Shown: in pieces, positions 20,871 to 30,083 of the stretch | Position numbering within the stretch: position 1 is the first letter of the stretch | How the letters are laid out: the number at the start of each line of letters is the position of its first letter | From: Mucilaginibacter sp. SJ | GTDB lineage: Bacteria > Bacteroidota > Bacteroidia > Sphingobacteriales > Sphingobacteriaceae | Assembly: GCF_028993635.1 (NCBI RefSeq) | Contig: NZ_CP118631.1 | Coordinates: 6,014,001-6,078,000, forward strand | Reading direction: 5' to 3' | Length of the DNA stretch: 64,000 nt | Program-made: the position numbers and the translations under genes | Notes under the pieces: model-generated | Database searches by the model: none | Told to the model about the DNA's origin: nothing | The model's input: the letters and a program-made list of their open reading frames with translations, nothing else

Positions 20871-21752
20871 AGAAGCTGTCTAAAAACGGGCGATAAAAAA
20901 GTGTAAGTGTTGAAAAGTTAATAAAAGAGCTATCGCCAATTGGCTGAATAGTCACTAATTGAGAATAACGACAAACGCAATTAGCATGACAACGTATCCA
21001 ACCAACGTAAGCGATAGCCAGTGACAATATATATCAAAATTTTTAGATACTGCCCGGAGCCGCAAATATGAGGCAAGAGAAATAGTAAACGCGATTTTAT
21101 ATGTGGTAAAATCGGGTTGCCAGTGGCGGATGCTGCCAGGAGATTTTGCACCATGGAAGCTGGTGTATTATTATTTTGATACCTGGAAAAAGAATGAAAT
21201 TTTCGAGTTGATACATAGTTGTTTGGTGGAAGAGACGAGGGTAAAATGTGGCAAAAAAGAGCAACCTACAGTAGAATAATTGATGCCCAATCTGTGAAAT
21301 CAACGCTTGTAAGTAGTGAAAGTAAGGGTTTTGATGCAGGAAAAAGGATAAAAGGGATCAAAAGACATATCATAGTTGACACCTTGGGGATGATTCTTGC
21401 AGTGGTGGTTCAAGGAGCGTCGGTTCAGGACAGGAACGGAGCTATGGATGTCACAGATAAACTCTTTGAAACATGGAATAGAGTTATTAAAATATTTGCT
21501 GATTATGGCTATCGGGGCACATTGGTGGAAAAGATAAAAATCAAATTCAACGCAGTCTTTTAGGTCATAAAAAGAAAGGAATTACACGCTTTTAAAATAC
21601 TACCCAAACGCTGGATTGTGGAAAGAACTTTTGCATGGATTGACTCCAACCGACGGGCTGCTAAAAATTACGAACGCCTTAATGACACGGGTGTCGCTAT
21701 CATACATTTATCTGCTATAAGAATTATGTTGAACCGTTTTTAGACAGCTTCT
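20871..21752 (+). mobile_element. IS5-family-like insertion sequence (inactive)
   Basis: Perfect 19-bp terminal inverted repeats (AGAAGCTGTCTAAAAACGG at 20871-20889 and its complement at 21734-21752) bound an 882-bp element with a broken DDE transposase. Size and protein motifs fit the IS5 group. I see no clear target duplication in the flanks, which may mean later rearrangement; the inverted fibre fragment lies just to its right. Confidence 0.85.
20986..21743 (+). pseudogene. IS5-like DDE transposase, frameshifted
   Basis: From the ATG at 20986 the product begins MTTYPTNVSDSQ, then a TGG-to-TGA change gives a stop at 21022-21024. The frame continues SKFLDTARSRKYEAREIVNAIL and KSGCQWRMLPGDFAPW, typical of IS5-type transposases. 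A frameshift near 21278 precedes IIDAQSVKST, which holds the first catalytic Asp. IFADYGYRG carries the second Asp. A further stop lies near 21563, and ERTFAWIDSNRR carries the catalytic Glu before the end MLNRF. With at least three lesions it cannot be functional. Confidence 0.85.
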
Positions 21753-21828
21753 AAAGAAATGAGGATTAATTTTCGTTATCAGAACATCATTTTCGACCGG
21801 CTGGAGTAATATGAATCGATATTTTCAA

Positions 21829-21966
21829 TTATAATTCAACATTATCAAGGCTCCCTATCGCATTTGTAGTTGATGTAACAGTGTTCGCGCCATTAGTTAC
21901 CCATTGGGCATATACCAGTGAGGAACAGCCTAAAAACAGGGGTAGTAAAAAGATGCCTTTCTTCAT
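21829..21966 (-). pseudogene. inverted 5' fragment of a fibre-like gene
   Basis: On the minus strand the ATG at 21966-21964 opens 45 codons: a Sec signal with LVYAQWVTNGANTVTSTTNAIG and then a stop. This is the start of a fibre-like protein (compare NAQWTTNGTVTSTTNSVGI at 11617), but it points away from the headless fibre gene that begins about 150 bases to the right on the plus strand. An inversion next to the dead IS explains both pieces. Confidence 0.65.
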
Positions 21967-22114
21967 GATGTTTGTAGTTAACAATTATTGATAGATTTAG
22001 GTACGTGTTCAATCTGCAAGCGATATATTATTGAGATCTACTGATTAGGTAGAAACGCAATACAAGATTAGCAAATGTTTTTTTTTACTTTTTGCAGCAA
22101 AAAGCACTAATCCC

Positions 22115-23070
22115 GAAAAGGTGTAGCATGTGTATCTATACTGAGCGGCACGGGAACACCTGCAAGTAATCTGCAGATCTATGAGCAATCAACAAGTAAA
22201 CCGGGTGGCGTTTTAGCACCAACCAAATCAGTTTTTAAACTTTCCAGATTAGGTACTTACGGTTATACCTATAACGAAAGTGCGGAATTCAGAATAGGAC
22301 ACGGTGGTCCGGGTGTATGGGGATCACAGTTAGATTTATTTATAAATGGTGGCAGTAATCAAAATGACATCCCCGATCAGCATGCCATGACCTGGACTTA
22401 CAATGGGAATGTGGGTATTAGTACGGCGGCTCCAATTGCACGCGTACATTTAGTTGGAAGCGGTGTTTCCATAGAGGGGGGCAATAGCGTCAGCATCAAT
22501 AATAATGACCTGGCCATTCAGGTTAACACTGGCGGACGATCATCAACTTTAGGTGCCCAGTTGGAATTTGTTATCCCTGCTAATACAGATGGCACAAATG
22601 CCTGGGGGCAAGCGAGAATTATAACTGTGGCAGGAAATACAAGCAACGCTAACGCTACCGAGAAAATGATATTGGGCACCAGGCGGATGTTTGATAAGTT
22701 GGGGACTGGTGCTCAATAGTATTATGGAAATGATGTTACTATTGACGGCGCCGGGAATGTTGGCGTTGGCACCCTAACGCCCGATCAGAAGCTGTCCGTC
22801 AATGGTACTGTTCACGCTAAGTCTGTAGTAATCGACCTGAATGGATGGTCCGATTATGTTTTCAAAAAGGATTACAGTCTAAGACCTTTAAGTGCGGTAA
22901 AAGCTTATATTAATCAAAATCAACATTTGCCGGAAATTCCATCGGAACAACAGATAGGTAAAGACGGGTTAAACATAGGGGAAATGAATAAGCTGCTAAT
23001 GAAAAAAGTCGAAGAACTGACTCTGTATATGATCGAAAAAGACAAAGAAACCTCTCAAATTCAAGTTCAA
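22115..23070 (+). pseudogene. headless fibre-like gene with one nonsense codon
   Basis: The open frame lacks a start and signal peptide. It encodes GTGTPASNLQIYEQST, a fibre domain with GNVGISTAAPIARVHL, then a TAG at 22717-22719. In the same frame it continues YYGNDVTIDGAGNVGVGTLTPDQKL and the shared C terminus (WSDYVFKKDYSLRPLSAVKAYI, HLPEIPSEQQ, MNKLLMKKVEELTLYMIE). The missing 5' end is probably the inverted fragment at 21829-21966. The frame does not stop at its normal end but runs into the lipoprotein gene at 23071. Confidence 0.7.
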
Positions 23071-23697
23071 ATGAAAACTAACGCGGTCTTAATCTTTATA
23101 TTCATTATTTGCAGTTGCTCTTGCAATCGACATCCCCCAAAAATCCAGTCAATAGATAGTACTACCAAAAGCCTAAATGTGACAGATTTAATGAATAAGG
23201 CAAAAAAAGATTACAAAATCTCTTTGATTGAGCGAAACAGTGATACATTGAGCATAGTAATTATGAATAGGGGAATTTATTATCCCTTTGGAAAAGCTTC
23301 AGAGCTTAGTAGGTTGAAGAATGTTGACTCTCATTTTATGGCATCAGAGGAACAAACACGGGATAAATATTCAAATGACCATGTCACATTATATAAATTG
23401 TATTATAAGGACAGCTATTTGAAGTTTTTTGGAGCTGGCGAATCGGAATTACTTGAAATAACTTCAGGTCACATAGTAAATAAAGAGATTATAATGCCGA
23501 CAAACATTCATATTGAAATGACATTAGCTGATTTGATGAAGGTATACTTTTCAGGGGCTGTAGATAGCTATACAGCTGGGATAAAAGTAGTAAAGCTTAT
23601 TTCTGGAATAGAGGGGATATGGGAATATTATTATTTCGAGAAAGGAGCACTAAGCTTGATCAAAATCAAAACTGACTACACGTTCGACAATAATTGA
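23071..23697 (+). CDS. lipoprotein-like protein fused to the tail of a fibre pseudogene
   Basis: The ATG at 23071 opens 208 codons starting with a lipoprotein signal (MKTNAVLIFIFIICSCSC-N), the same type of start as the immunity candidates nearby. The upstream fibre frame is in phase, so an in-frame fusion product without a start is also open. I choose the internal ATG because a lipoprotein signal only makes sense at an N terminus. No family is recognised. No toxin tip precedes it here, so it may be an immunity gene stranded by rearrangement. A terminator hairpin follows about 60 bases downstream. Confidence 0.55.
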   Translation: MKTNAVLIFIFIICSCSCNRHPPKIQSIDSTTKSLNVTDLMNKAKKDYKISLIERNSDTLSIVIMNRGIYYPFGKASELSRLKNVDSHFMASEEQTRDKYSNDHVTLYKLYYKDSYLKFFGAGESELLEITSGHIVNKEIIMPTNIHIEMTLADLMKVYFSGAVDSYTAGIKVVKLISGIEGIWEYYYFEKGALSLIKIKTDYTFDNN

Positions 23698-23755
23698 GAT
23701 CCCCCGCTACAGCAAGGCTGTGCCTCGCGGTAAATATGCAAAGTAATGAAAATGC

Positions 23756-23787
23756 AAAATCCCGGATGTTAATTCTTCCGGGATTTT
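23756..23787 (+). terminator. intrinsic terminator
   Basis: A perfect 10-bp stem AAAATCCCGG / CCGGGATTTT around a 12-base loop, followed by GTTGT. The A and T runs on both sides allow it to work in both directions. It lies after the lipoprotein gene. Confidence 0.65.
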
Positions 23788-23804
23788 GTTGTAAATGGGT
23801 AAAG

Positions 23805-23894
23805 CGAACCTACGATTACGGGTATGATAATCTGAACCCTCTCCGGTCGGTCGTATCCACCAGCAATGTTACTATTGTGGATAAACCATTTTGA
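23805..23894 (+). pseudogene. short Rhs/YD-repeat remnant
   Basis: The 29-codon stretch reads YDYGYDNLNPLRSVVSTSNV, which resembles the YD repeat FKYGYDQLNRLLSGTSTGG of the B proteins. It is open to a TGA at 23892-23894. It is too short to be a gene and is probably debris from a lost Rhs gene. Confidence 0.35.
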
Positions 23895-24437
23895 TTGCTT
23901 CCTCTTCGCCGATTCGTTTGCATTCATAATTACTTGATTATAATAAGAGAAAGTGCTCAATCCAAATTGTCCGCCTGGGGTCGATGTGTTTTGGTTTACC
24001 CATCAATAGCTTTTCATTTAACCAACAAATTTTAAAGCTTTAGAGACATCTTTGCTTCCCGTTTTTGTATGCTGAACAAAGTGAAATATACAGGGTTCGG
24101 GTGTCCCGGCAAGCCGTTTTGGTCTGACCAAAACATGGCTTGCTTTACTGAATCAAGATTAAAAGGCGTGACCGAGGCTGGAACAATATTGCGTAATGGA
24201 TTTTAGGAAGAATCCTGCGCAACAAATGAACTCAATAGTCTGTAAATTTTGATCGATTAGTTTTATTGTATATTTATTGAGGTGAAGATTAAAACATTAG
24301 CCAATGATCACCTTTAGCCTCACGAATTTATCCCTTCTAATTATACCTTTTTTCGATGCGACGGAAGAAAGGAAAAGAAGTCGCAACCTATTTAAATGAA
24401 ATAAATTACATTCGCTTAAACCCTATGCCATTTCTTT
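23895..24437. other. intergenic, no gene recognised
   Basis: About 540 bases without a credible frame on either strand. It should hold the promoter of the nuclease gene at 24438. An imperfect inverted repeat around 24109-24145 (GCAAGCCGTTTTGGTC / GACCAAAACATGGCTTGC) could be a terminator for leftward or rightward transcripts. Confidence 0.4.
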
Positions 24438-26063
24438 ATGAGTATCGCCAAAACAAACTCTAATGTATCTCATCAAAAACTCCATGATTTTTTAGAACGC
24501 TGGCCTATAGCAGCTGTTGAAAACCTCACCCTTGAACAATATACACAAACCAAAAACCCGGACACATTTACATACTGGCTGGAATATGGTTCGGAGGAGA
24601 TCGGCATACTAGGTGGCGGCACATCCAGTAAATTTGGAATATGGAATCGCGGTTCTGATAAAGAAAGCACCTATAAAGCATTCTCATCTACATCGGAATA
24701 TCGTTGGTTTAAGAAATATGGTGAAAATCCTACTGAAGCATTTCAAAAGATAAAAAGCAATATCATACGAATCATTCGAAACGCACAAGCAGGTAATTTC
24801 AATATGATTGACAGAATTGATATTGATAGCATGACAAAATGGAAGATCGCATTCATTTATTCCCAATTTCGGTTGCTGCCAATCTATAAAATTGATTTGG
24901 TGCGTAAATTGGCAAAACATTTTGAATACGATAATTACGCTATCGCTCCACTTTCTGAATTACACCAATTTATCTTAAGCCATAAAGCGGCAACCGAGGA
25001 CTTCTTCGATTTTTCCAGTAGGTATTTTCTAATCGCTGACACTGTGCCAGAACGAAATTATTACATAATTGGCTCAAAATATGGCGACGACGATGGCAAC
25101 GATACTATTGACGTATTTCCTGATATGCTGGAAAAAAGTGCCATATCTACGGGCTTTTTCTGGAATACAAACTTCTCAGCACAAGTAGGCCAAGATCACG
25201 CGGCTATCGGAAAATGGATAAAGCAAAATGTTCCTTCTTCTGAATCAAAATATGCTACATCAGCGCGGACTTTTAAATATTTCCTTAATCTGAAAAAAGG
25301 TGACCTGATAGCAGTAAAATCACACGGGCGTTTTAATTCGCTAACAATTATTGCCTTTGCAGAAGTCGTGGAGAAAAATGGCTCAGTTTATTCTTTTGGT
25401 GACCCTGACCTCGGTCATTTGATACATGTTAATTTCTTAGAAACAGGACTACATATCGATACAGGCCTAAACTACGCACTAACTATTCACCATATTGTAC
25501 CAGGTGAAAGGGACGGACACTTTGAGAAGATATTCGGCAGTTATGCGATAGACAGCGGGGAAGAATTCTCTCTTGAAGAGGAAGTTATTGAGGAAGAGGA
25601 TCACGACGAGGTGACTGAAGATGAATGGGGATTAAAAGATGATATTCGGTTGAAAGACACTTCGCCGATCATACGTTCGCCTTCCGAAGTTAAGATTGTT
25701 CAACAGGTACATAACAAAATTCAAAATAGCTTTGCCCAATATCTAAAAATGAAATTTCCCGATGATGAAGTATGTACAGAAAGACGGCGCATCGATATTT
25801 GGCGAAGAAATAAGAAGGATTTCTTCATCTACGAAGTTAAGCCCTACAATACGGCTTATGTCTGCATTCGGGAAGCGCTGGGCCAGTTAACTGATTATGC
25901 CTTTCGAAAGAAAACCGCGTTGAAAAGGCACCTTGTGGTAGTTGGCACTAGCCAACCCAACCAAATGGAAAAAGAATACCTTAAATTTCTGAAAGAGCAT
26001 GGATTCAATATTAGTTATGAGCACTATGACATTGCGAAAAAAAGTAGCGTCACCTACGCTTAA
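24438..26063 (+). CDS. probable type IV (modification-dependent) restriction endonuclease
   Basis: This 541-residue protein begins with an McrB-N-like domain: FTYWLEYGSEEIGILGGGTSSKFGIW at about 45-70, then YRWFKKYG, and MTKWKIAFIYSQF near 130-145. The middle (about 205-350) has the size and pattern of an EVE/PUA-like base reader (NYYIIGSKYG, FFWNTNFSAQ, LKKGDLIAVKSHG). An acidic linker follows. The C terminus is a PD-(D/E)xK nuclease: D453 in RRIDIW, E466-x-K468 in YEVKPY, and a helix with Q483. It probably cleaves modified foreign DNA. It has no GTPase domain of its own. A protease gene follows 40 bases downstream and probably belongs to the same operon. Confidence 0.75.
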   Translation: MSIAKTNSNVSHQKLHDFLERWPIAAVENLTLEQYTQTKNPDTFTYWLEYGSEEIGILGGGTSSKFGIWNRGSDKESTYKAFSSTSEYRWFKKYGENPTEAFQKIKSNIIRIIRNAQAGNFNMIDRIDIDSMTKWKIAFIYSQFRLLPIYKIDLVRKLAKHFEYDNYAIAPLSELHQFILSHKAATEDFFDFSSRYFLIADTVPERNYYIIGSKYGDDDGNDTIDVFPDMLEKSAISTGFFWNTNFSAQVGQDHAAIGKWIKQNVPSSESKYATSARTFKYFLNLKKGDLIAVKSHGRFNSLTIIAFAEVVEKNGSVYSFGDPDLGHLIHVNFLETGLHIDTGLNYALTIHHIVPGERDGHFEKIFGSYAIDSGEEFSLEEEVIEEEDHDEVTEDEWGLKDDIRLKDTSPIIRSPSEVKIVQQVHNKIQNSFAQYLKMKFPDDEVCTERRRIDIWRRNKKDFFIYEVKPYNTAYVCIREALGQLTDYAFRKKTALKRHLVVVGTSQPNQMEKEYLKFLKEHGFNISYEHYDIAKKSSVTYA

Positions 26064-26103
26064 ACTTTAATAATGGTAAATTTACGGTCTCAAATCTTTC
26101 GCT

Positions 26104-27450
26104 ATGCAAACTATTATTCCAGCCGTTTTTCCGGTTGTTAGCTATAAAAACAAAATAGCCTCGTTTAAAGGGCACGGAACTGCTTTCTTTATAAGTAAGG
26201 AAGGCGTTTTTGTAACCGCCGCCCATACCTTCCGGAACCCGACCAGAGATTTCTTTGCAATTATAAACGGCGTTCAAATGCCATTTAAAACACTTTATCG
26301 CGAATATCTGGATTTTGAGGATCAACAATTGTATATTTACAAGGATCTTTTCATTGGGCAGATAGAGAATATTGAATCTGCTAATTTCTTCAACCTGACT
26401 ACGCCGGATACATTACAAAAGTGTAGCAAATTATTCGCCAGGGGCTTCAGTCTGAAAGAAAAACAGCAAGCAGTATTTACACAATCAACAATGGCTATTG
26501 AGGATTTATATGACGACTTGATAGATGGGGTAGACGGCATAATTGAACCAACTGATCCCAAACTGAGCAATTTGGAACTTATCGATATTCCCGTGGTATT
26601 TGATCAGTTAAAGTTTAAGCACATTGATAAAACATCAACGATATTAGAACAATTTACAAATGGCTTTACCTTTCAAACCGATGCCCATGAACCACACGGC
26701 CACAGCGGTTGCCCTTTAATTGATGAACAGAAAGCCTACGGTATATTAGTCGGCAATCATGGGGCTATCGGAGCGGACTACATTCTCGAAAAATTACGAG
26801 CACATGTTCAAATGGAAGTTGATAAAGCGACCGCGCCGCAAATGGCGGTAAAAGTGACAGAGAATAACCGATGGTTATACGAAGCGGCAAATGAAGTACA
26901 TCAGCAACTAATCGCCAATGAATCGCTTTATCAACAGCACCAAACCGATATTTACTACATATCAGCTGCCGACGTAGACCAATTAGACAATCCTGTGTCG
27001 CCGTTCGTTTTGAGAGGGATCGGGGGGCTCCATTCGAATTATTGTCTAAACGACCAAAATGTACATTTAGTTGTAATTAATCCAGACTGCTGTGATGAAG
27101 CGGATTTTAGCGAATCAGAAATCCAAGCTGCTATCGTGCATGAGTTGGGGCATATTTTTAATATGTACATACACAAGCCTCTTCCGAGCATATTATCGTT
27201 TTACTCAAACGGCACGGAATACAATGTAGAAGAAGTAGAACGCGTTAAGCTTGAAAACAGAACGAATGACGAAATTTACGCGGATGCCTACGCAAGAAAT
27301 CAAGGATGGGGCAAGGGCCTACAACGGGGACTAATTAAATACCGAAATACGCCCTGGTCAGAAAACATTCCGATGATCGATGATCGACTGGCTAAATTCG
27401 ATAGCGATGAAATTTTCAATGGTGGTCTGCGACCTCTTAAAAATCTGTAA
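26104..27450 (+). CDS. dual protease: trypsin-like domain fused to HExxH zincin domain
   Basis: This 448-residue protein has no signal peptide. Residues about 20-225 look like a trypsin-like serine protease: GTAFFISKEGVFVTAAH with catalytic His41, an acidic stretch at 68-74 that may hold the Asp, and HGHSGCPLID with nucleophile Ser201 (a variant of GNSGGPL). Residues about 255-448 are a metallopeptidase: AAIVHELGHIF with H346, E347, H350, and DEIYADAYA near 386-394 as probable third ligand, as in gluzincin-like families. The fusion is unusual. It sits 40 bases after a restriction-like nuclease, so a defence role is likely, for example proteolytic activation or abortive killing. That is inference. 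Confidence 0.75.
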   Translation: MQTIIPAVFPVVSYKNKIASFKGHGTAFFISKEGVFVTAAHTFRNPTRDFFAIINGVQMPFKTLYREYLDFEDQQLYIYKDLFIGQIENIESANFFNLTTPDTLQKCSKLFARGFSLKEKQQAVFTQSTMAIEDLYDDLIDGVDGIIEPTDPKLSNLELIDIPVVFDQLKFKHIDKTSTILEQFTNGFTFQTDAHEPHGHSGCPLIDEQKAYGILVGNHGAIGADYILEKLRAHVQMEVDKATAPQMAVKVTENNRWLYEAANEVHQQLIANESLYQQHQTDIYYISAADVDQLDNPVSPFVLRGIGGLHSNYCLNDQNVHLVVINPDCCDEADFSESEIQAAIVHELGHIFNMYIHKPLPSILSFYSNGTEYNVEEVERVKLENRTNDEIYADAYARNQGWGKGLQRGLIKYRNTPWSENIPMIDDRLAKFDSDEIFNGGLRPLKNL

Positions 27451-27976
27451 TTAAAGATATCGTAAAGGTCAACCGAACCAGGTACGTAAACTCTGACCCG
27501 ATAATCACTTAGTGCAAAAGATGAAGAGTATAGTATGTGTTAGTTGAGGATTTCTCAAAATCCTATGGTAAGGCCTGGCAAAATTAATTTAAAAGGACAT
27601 ATGCCTGGAAATTCCGAGGTCATTGACCAACCCATTCCGAAAATGCAGTAAATCGATCCCGTAACACTTTGACCAAGCTTATTTATTAACTTATAGAAAT
27701 GACTTCGAAAACCCGAATACATAAATCGGTGCTCTAAATCCTTCGGAATAGCATGGTCAAGCCTTCCGGAATCTCCACCTTAGGGCGCCTGGTAAAAGTA
27801 AACTTTATGCCTTTCATATTGAAATTGAGGGGACAGTAAACATGGCCCTTATTCATAGGTCATAAATACAAATATAAGCATTACAAACAAACATTTTCTG
27901 TTATTTGTATTTTCGTATACGCCGATAGGACAAGCAGGCAAAATATTGCCATATCCATTTCTCCAATGCATAAACC
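27451..27976. other. intergenic, no gene recognised
   Basis: About 525 bases with no frame longer than a few dozen codons and no recognisable motif. It separates the defence pair from Rhs unit 2. Confidence 0.4.
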
Positions 27977-28699
27977 ATGTGCGAAATTAATATTCAATAT
28001 AACTTTATGTATCGGAGCTTACCACACCTCCTTGGTGAGACATGGAAAGATATTCCAGGGTTTGAAGGATCGTATCAAGCTTCAAATTACGGAAGAGTAA
28101 AGTCATTGGACCGTGTTGTCCCTCATCCGCGTTTGAAACAGCAATTTGTAAAAGGTCGGATATTAACGCAGTCTGTTTACAAAAACAAAAATATTAAAAC
28201 AGGTCAACCCATGATCGACCTCTGGGCTGCCTTAAGTATTGAAGGCATACCACATTATTTTAATACCAGGCGGATCATTTATCAAACTTTTATAGATCCT
28301 ACCTTAAATTATGAAAAGGATGGCTTTTATGTGATTAACAAAGATTATAACGGCTATGATAACAAGCTCGTAAATTTAAGGCTTTGTACGAAAAGTGAAA
28401 ATCAAAAACGGGCAATCAACAGGGACAGGTAGTACCTTATTTAAAAACGCTTGATCGTTTTACTGGCCGAAGACTTACGGGGGCTACTCCAGGCAAAAGC
28501 CAGTGCGCAATGTGACCAGCAGGGAAACTTAATTGGGAAGTACCCAAGTATTAAAGAAGCTTCCAGGAAAGTACAGCTTAACGACAAAGCTATTATAAAC
28601 GTGGCCAAAGAGGTTTACAACAACGGAATGGTTTTGTCTGGAGGTACATGTAGGCATACTAAATGGAGTCTGTTTATAAACGGATATAAACGTATTTGA
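27977..28699 (+). pseudogene. frameshifted NUMOD4/HNH-like gene
   Basis: The first 151 codons match the intact gene at 43741-44412: GETWKDIPGFEGSYQASNYGRVKSLDR (NUMOD4), FVKGRILTQSV, FNTRRIIYQTFIDP and VINKDYNGYDNKLVNLRLCTKSE. A TAG at 28430-28432 and frame changes interrupt the rest. The end of the homology, with the NUMOD1-type SIKEASRKV segment, lies in another frame up to about 28699. As in the intact copy, the first His of an HNH motif is replaced (VINKD). It lies ahead of Rhs unit 2 in the same relative place as the intact gene ahead of unit 3, but on the opposite strand. Confidence 0.7.
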
Positions 28700-28849
28700 C
28701 ACTAGGAAGGAGAACAATATTGGGCTATGCTGCCTTGCAGTTACTTAATTTCGACGATATCGGTTTTCCTGCCTTAGTACGCTTTACTTTTTCACTTTAC
28801 AAAAAAATAATTAGAGGATTATTGCATAGAATTAATAAAATGCTTAAAT

Positions 28850-29963
28850 TTATCCGACATTATAGTTGTCAAATAAAAATTTATATTATCATTGTTAACC
28901 TAACCAATCACATCAACATGAAAGCCCTTATTCCTCATATCTCATAAACTTAACTCTCCGAATTTAGTAGCTTACTCCTGTATGTATCCTGGAACGCCTG
29001 TGTTCTAGTCAGACATTGGTATTAATCAGCATGTCAAAAACGATCATATCTAATACCTATCCTTATTCAATTAGAAGATGAAAAAAGTGTACATAACCAT
29101 TTTCTCGCTTTTGGCCTTTTCCCAGCTTTCACTGGCCCAATGGACGTCCAATGTAAACAATATTTTCAATAACAATACGGGCAACGTCGGCATAGGCAGT
29201 AATAACCCGACAGCCAAGTTAACCGTCTTTCACTCAACATTACTGGGAAGTGCAGCTAAGAATAGCCTGCTGTTAAGCTCTACCGGGGGCGCGACCGCAA
29301 ATAACGTTCAAAATAATATTTGGTTGGTCAGGAATTCTGCAGGAAGCGATTTTACCACGGCTAGGTTACACGATGGTATTTCGATAGACGGATCATTTAT
29401 AACACCACAAACAGACACTCGCACCTGGTGGGAACGCGACCCGACAGCAGATGTACAGTCCTGGGGTTCGGCTGCAACTACCTATCTGACCATTAAACAA
29501 GGTAACCTTGGATTAGGAACCATCACTCCGGCCGCGAAGCTGGATGTTACCGTTGGCAGCTCCAGCTTTACCAATAATATCAGGTTTGGCGACGCTAATC
29601 CGGGGTATCTTGCTGCAGGAACAGCCGGTATCTTCATGAGTAATAATGCCGGCAGTCCGGTATTCACTGTCCTGCATACCGGTAATGTCGGTATTGGGCA
29701 GACCAATCCACAGAATAAGCTGGACGTCAACGGTTCAATTCATTCCAAATCAGTATTGATTGATCTAAACGGCTGGTCAGATTATGTATTCAAAAAAGAC
29801 TATCCGCTAAGGCCTTTAAGTGAAGTAAAAGCTTATATAGATCTAAACGAGCATTTGCCCGAGGTCCCATCAGAACAGGAAATGGTTAAGAAAGGCCTGG
29901 ATGTAAGTGAGATGAATAAACTATTGATGAAGAAAATCGAAGAGATGACTTTGTACTTGATCG
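28850..29963 (+). repeat. long direct repeat, copy 2 (fibre gene and upstream region)
   Basis: Second copy of the segment at about 10060-11172. Together with the A1/A2 and B1/B2 similarity it shows that units 1 and 2 arose by duplication. Ends are approximate. Confidence 0.75.
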
Positions 29964-30022
29964 AACAAAATAAAAGAATTGAAAAACTGGAAGCAAAAAT
30001 CAATCATAACACGAATGAATAG
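29078..30022 (+). CDS. secreted tail-fibre-like protein
   Basis: This 314-residue protein has a Sec signal ending in SLAQW, GNVGIGSNNPTAKLTVFHS, the WWERDPTADVQSWGSAATTY central domain, and the shared C terminus with SDYVFKKDYPLRPLSEVKAYI, HLPEVPSEQE and MNKLLMKKIEEMTLYLIEQ. Only the last 25 residues (KRIEKLEAKINHNTNE) differ strongly from the sister at 10287. It is the only fibre gene in unit 2 and lies 62 bases ahead of A2. Confidence 0.8.
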   Translation: MKKVYITIFSLLAFSQLSLAQWTSNVNNIFNNNTGNVGIGSNNPTAKLTVFHSTLLGSAAKNSLLLSSTGGATANNVQNNIWLVRNSAGSDFTTARLHDGISIDGSFITPQTDTRTWWERDPTADVQSWGSAATTYLTIKQGNLGLGTITPAAKLDVTVGSSSFTNNIRFGDANPGYLAAGTAGIFMSNNAGSPVFTVLHTGNVGIGQTNPQNKLDVNGSIHSKSVLIDLNGWSDYVFKKDYPLRPLSEVKAYIDLNEHLPEVPSEQEMVKKGLDVSEMNKLLMKKIEEMTLYLIEQNKRIEKLEAKINHNTNE

Positions 30023-30083
30023 TAAAACCATCTTAAAATACTCTCCTGAGAAGCTTAATATAAAAACCTTATTTTTTTGATCA

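Noticed and set aside
23694..23894. 66-codon gene overlapping the lipoprotein stop
   Set aside because: It contains the terminator hairpin and ends in an Rhs remnant, with no sign of an independent gene.
28451..28699. Independent small gene after the HNH-like frame
   Set aside because: It starts with TTG and its region matches, in another frame, the C-terminal half of the intact HNH-like gene, so it is part of the pseudogene.
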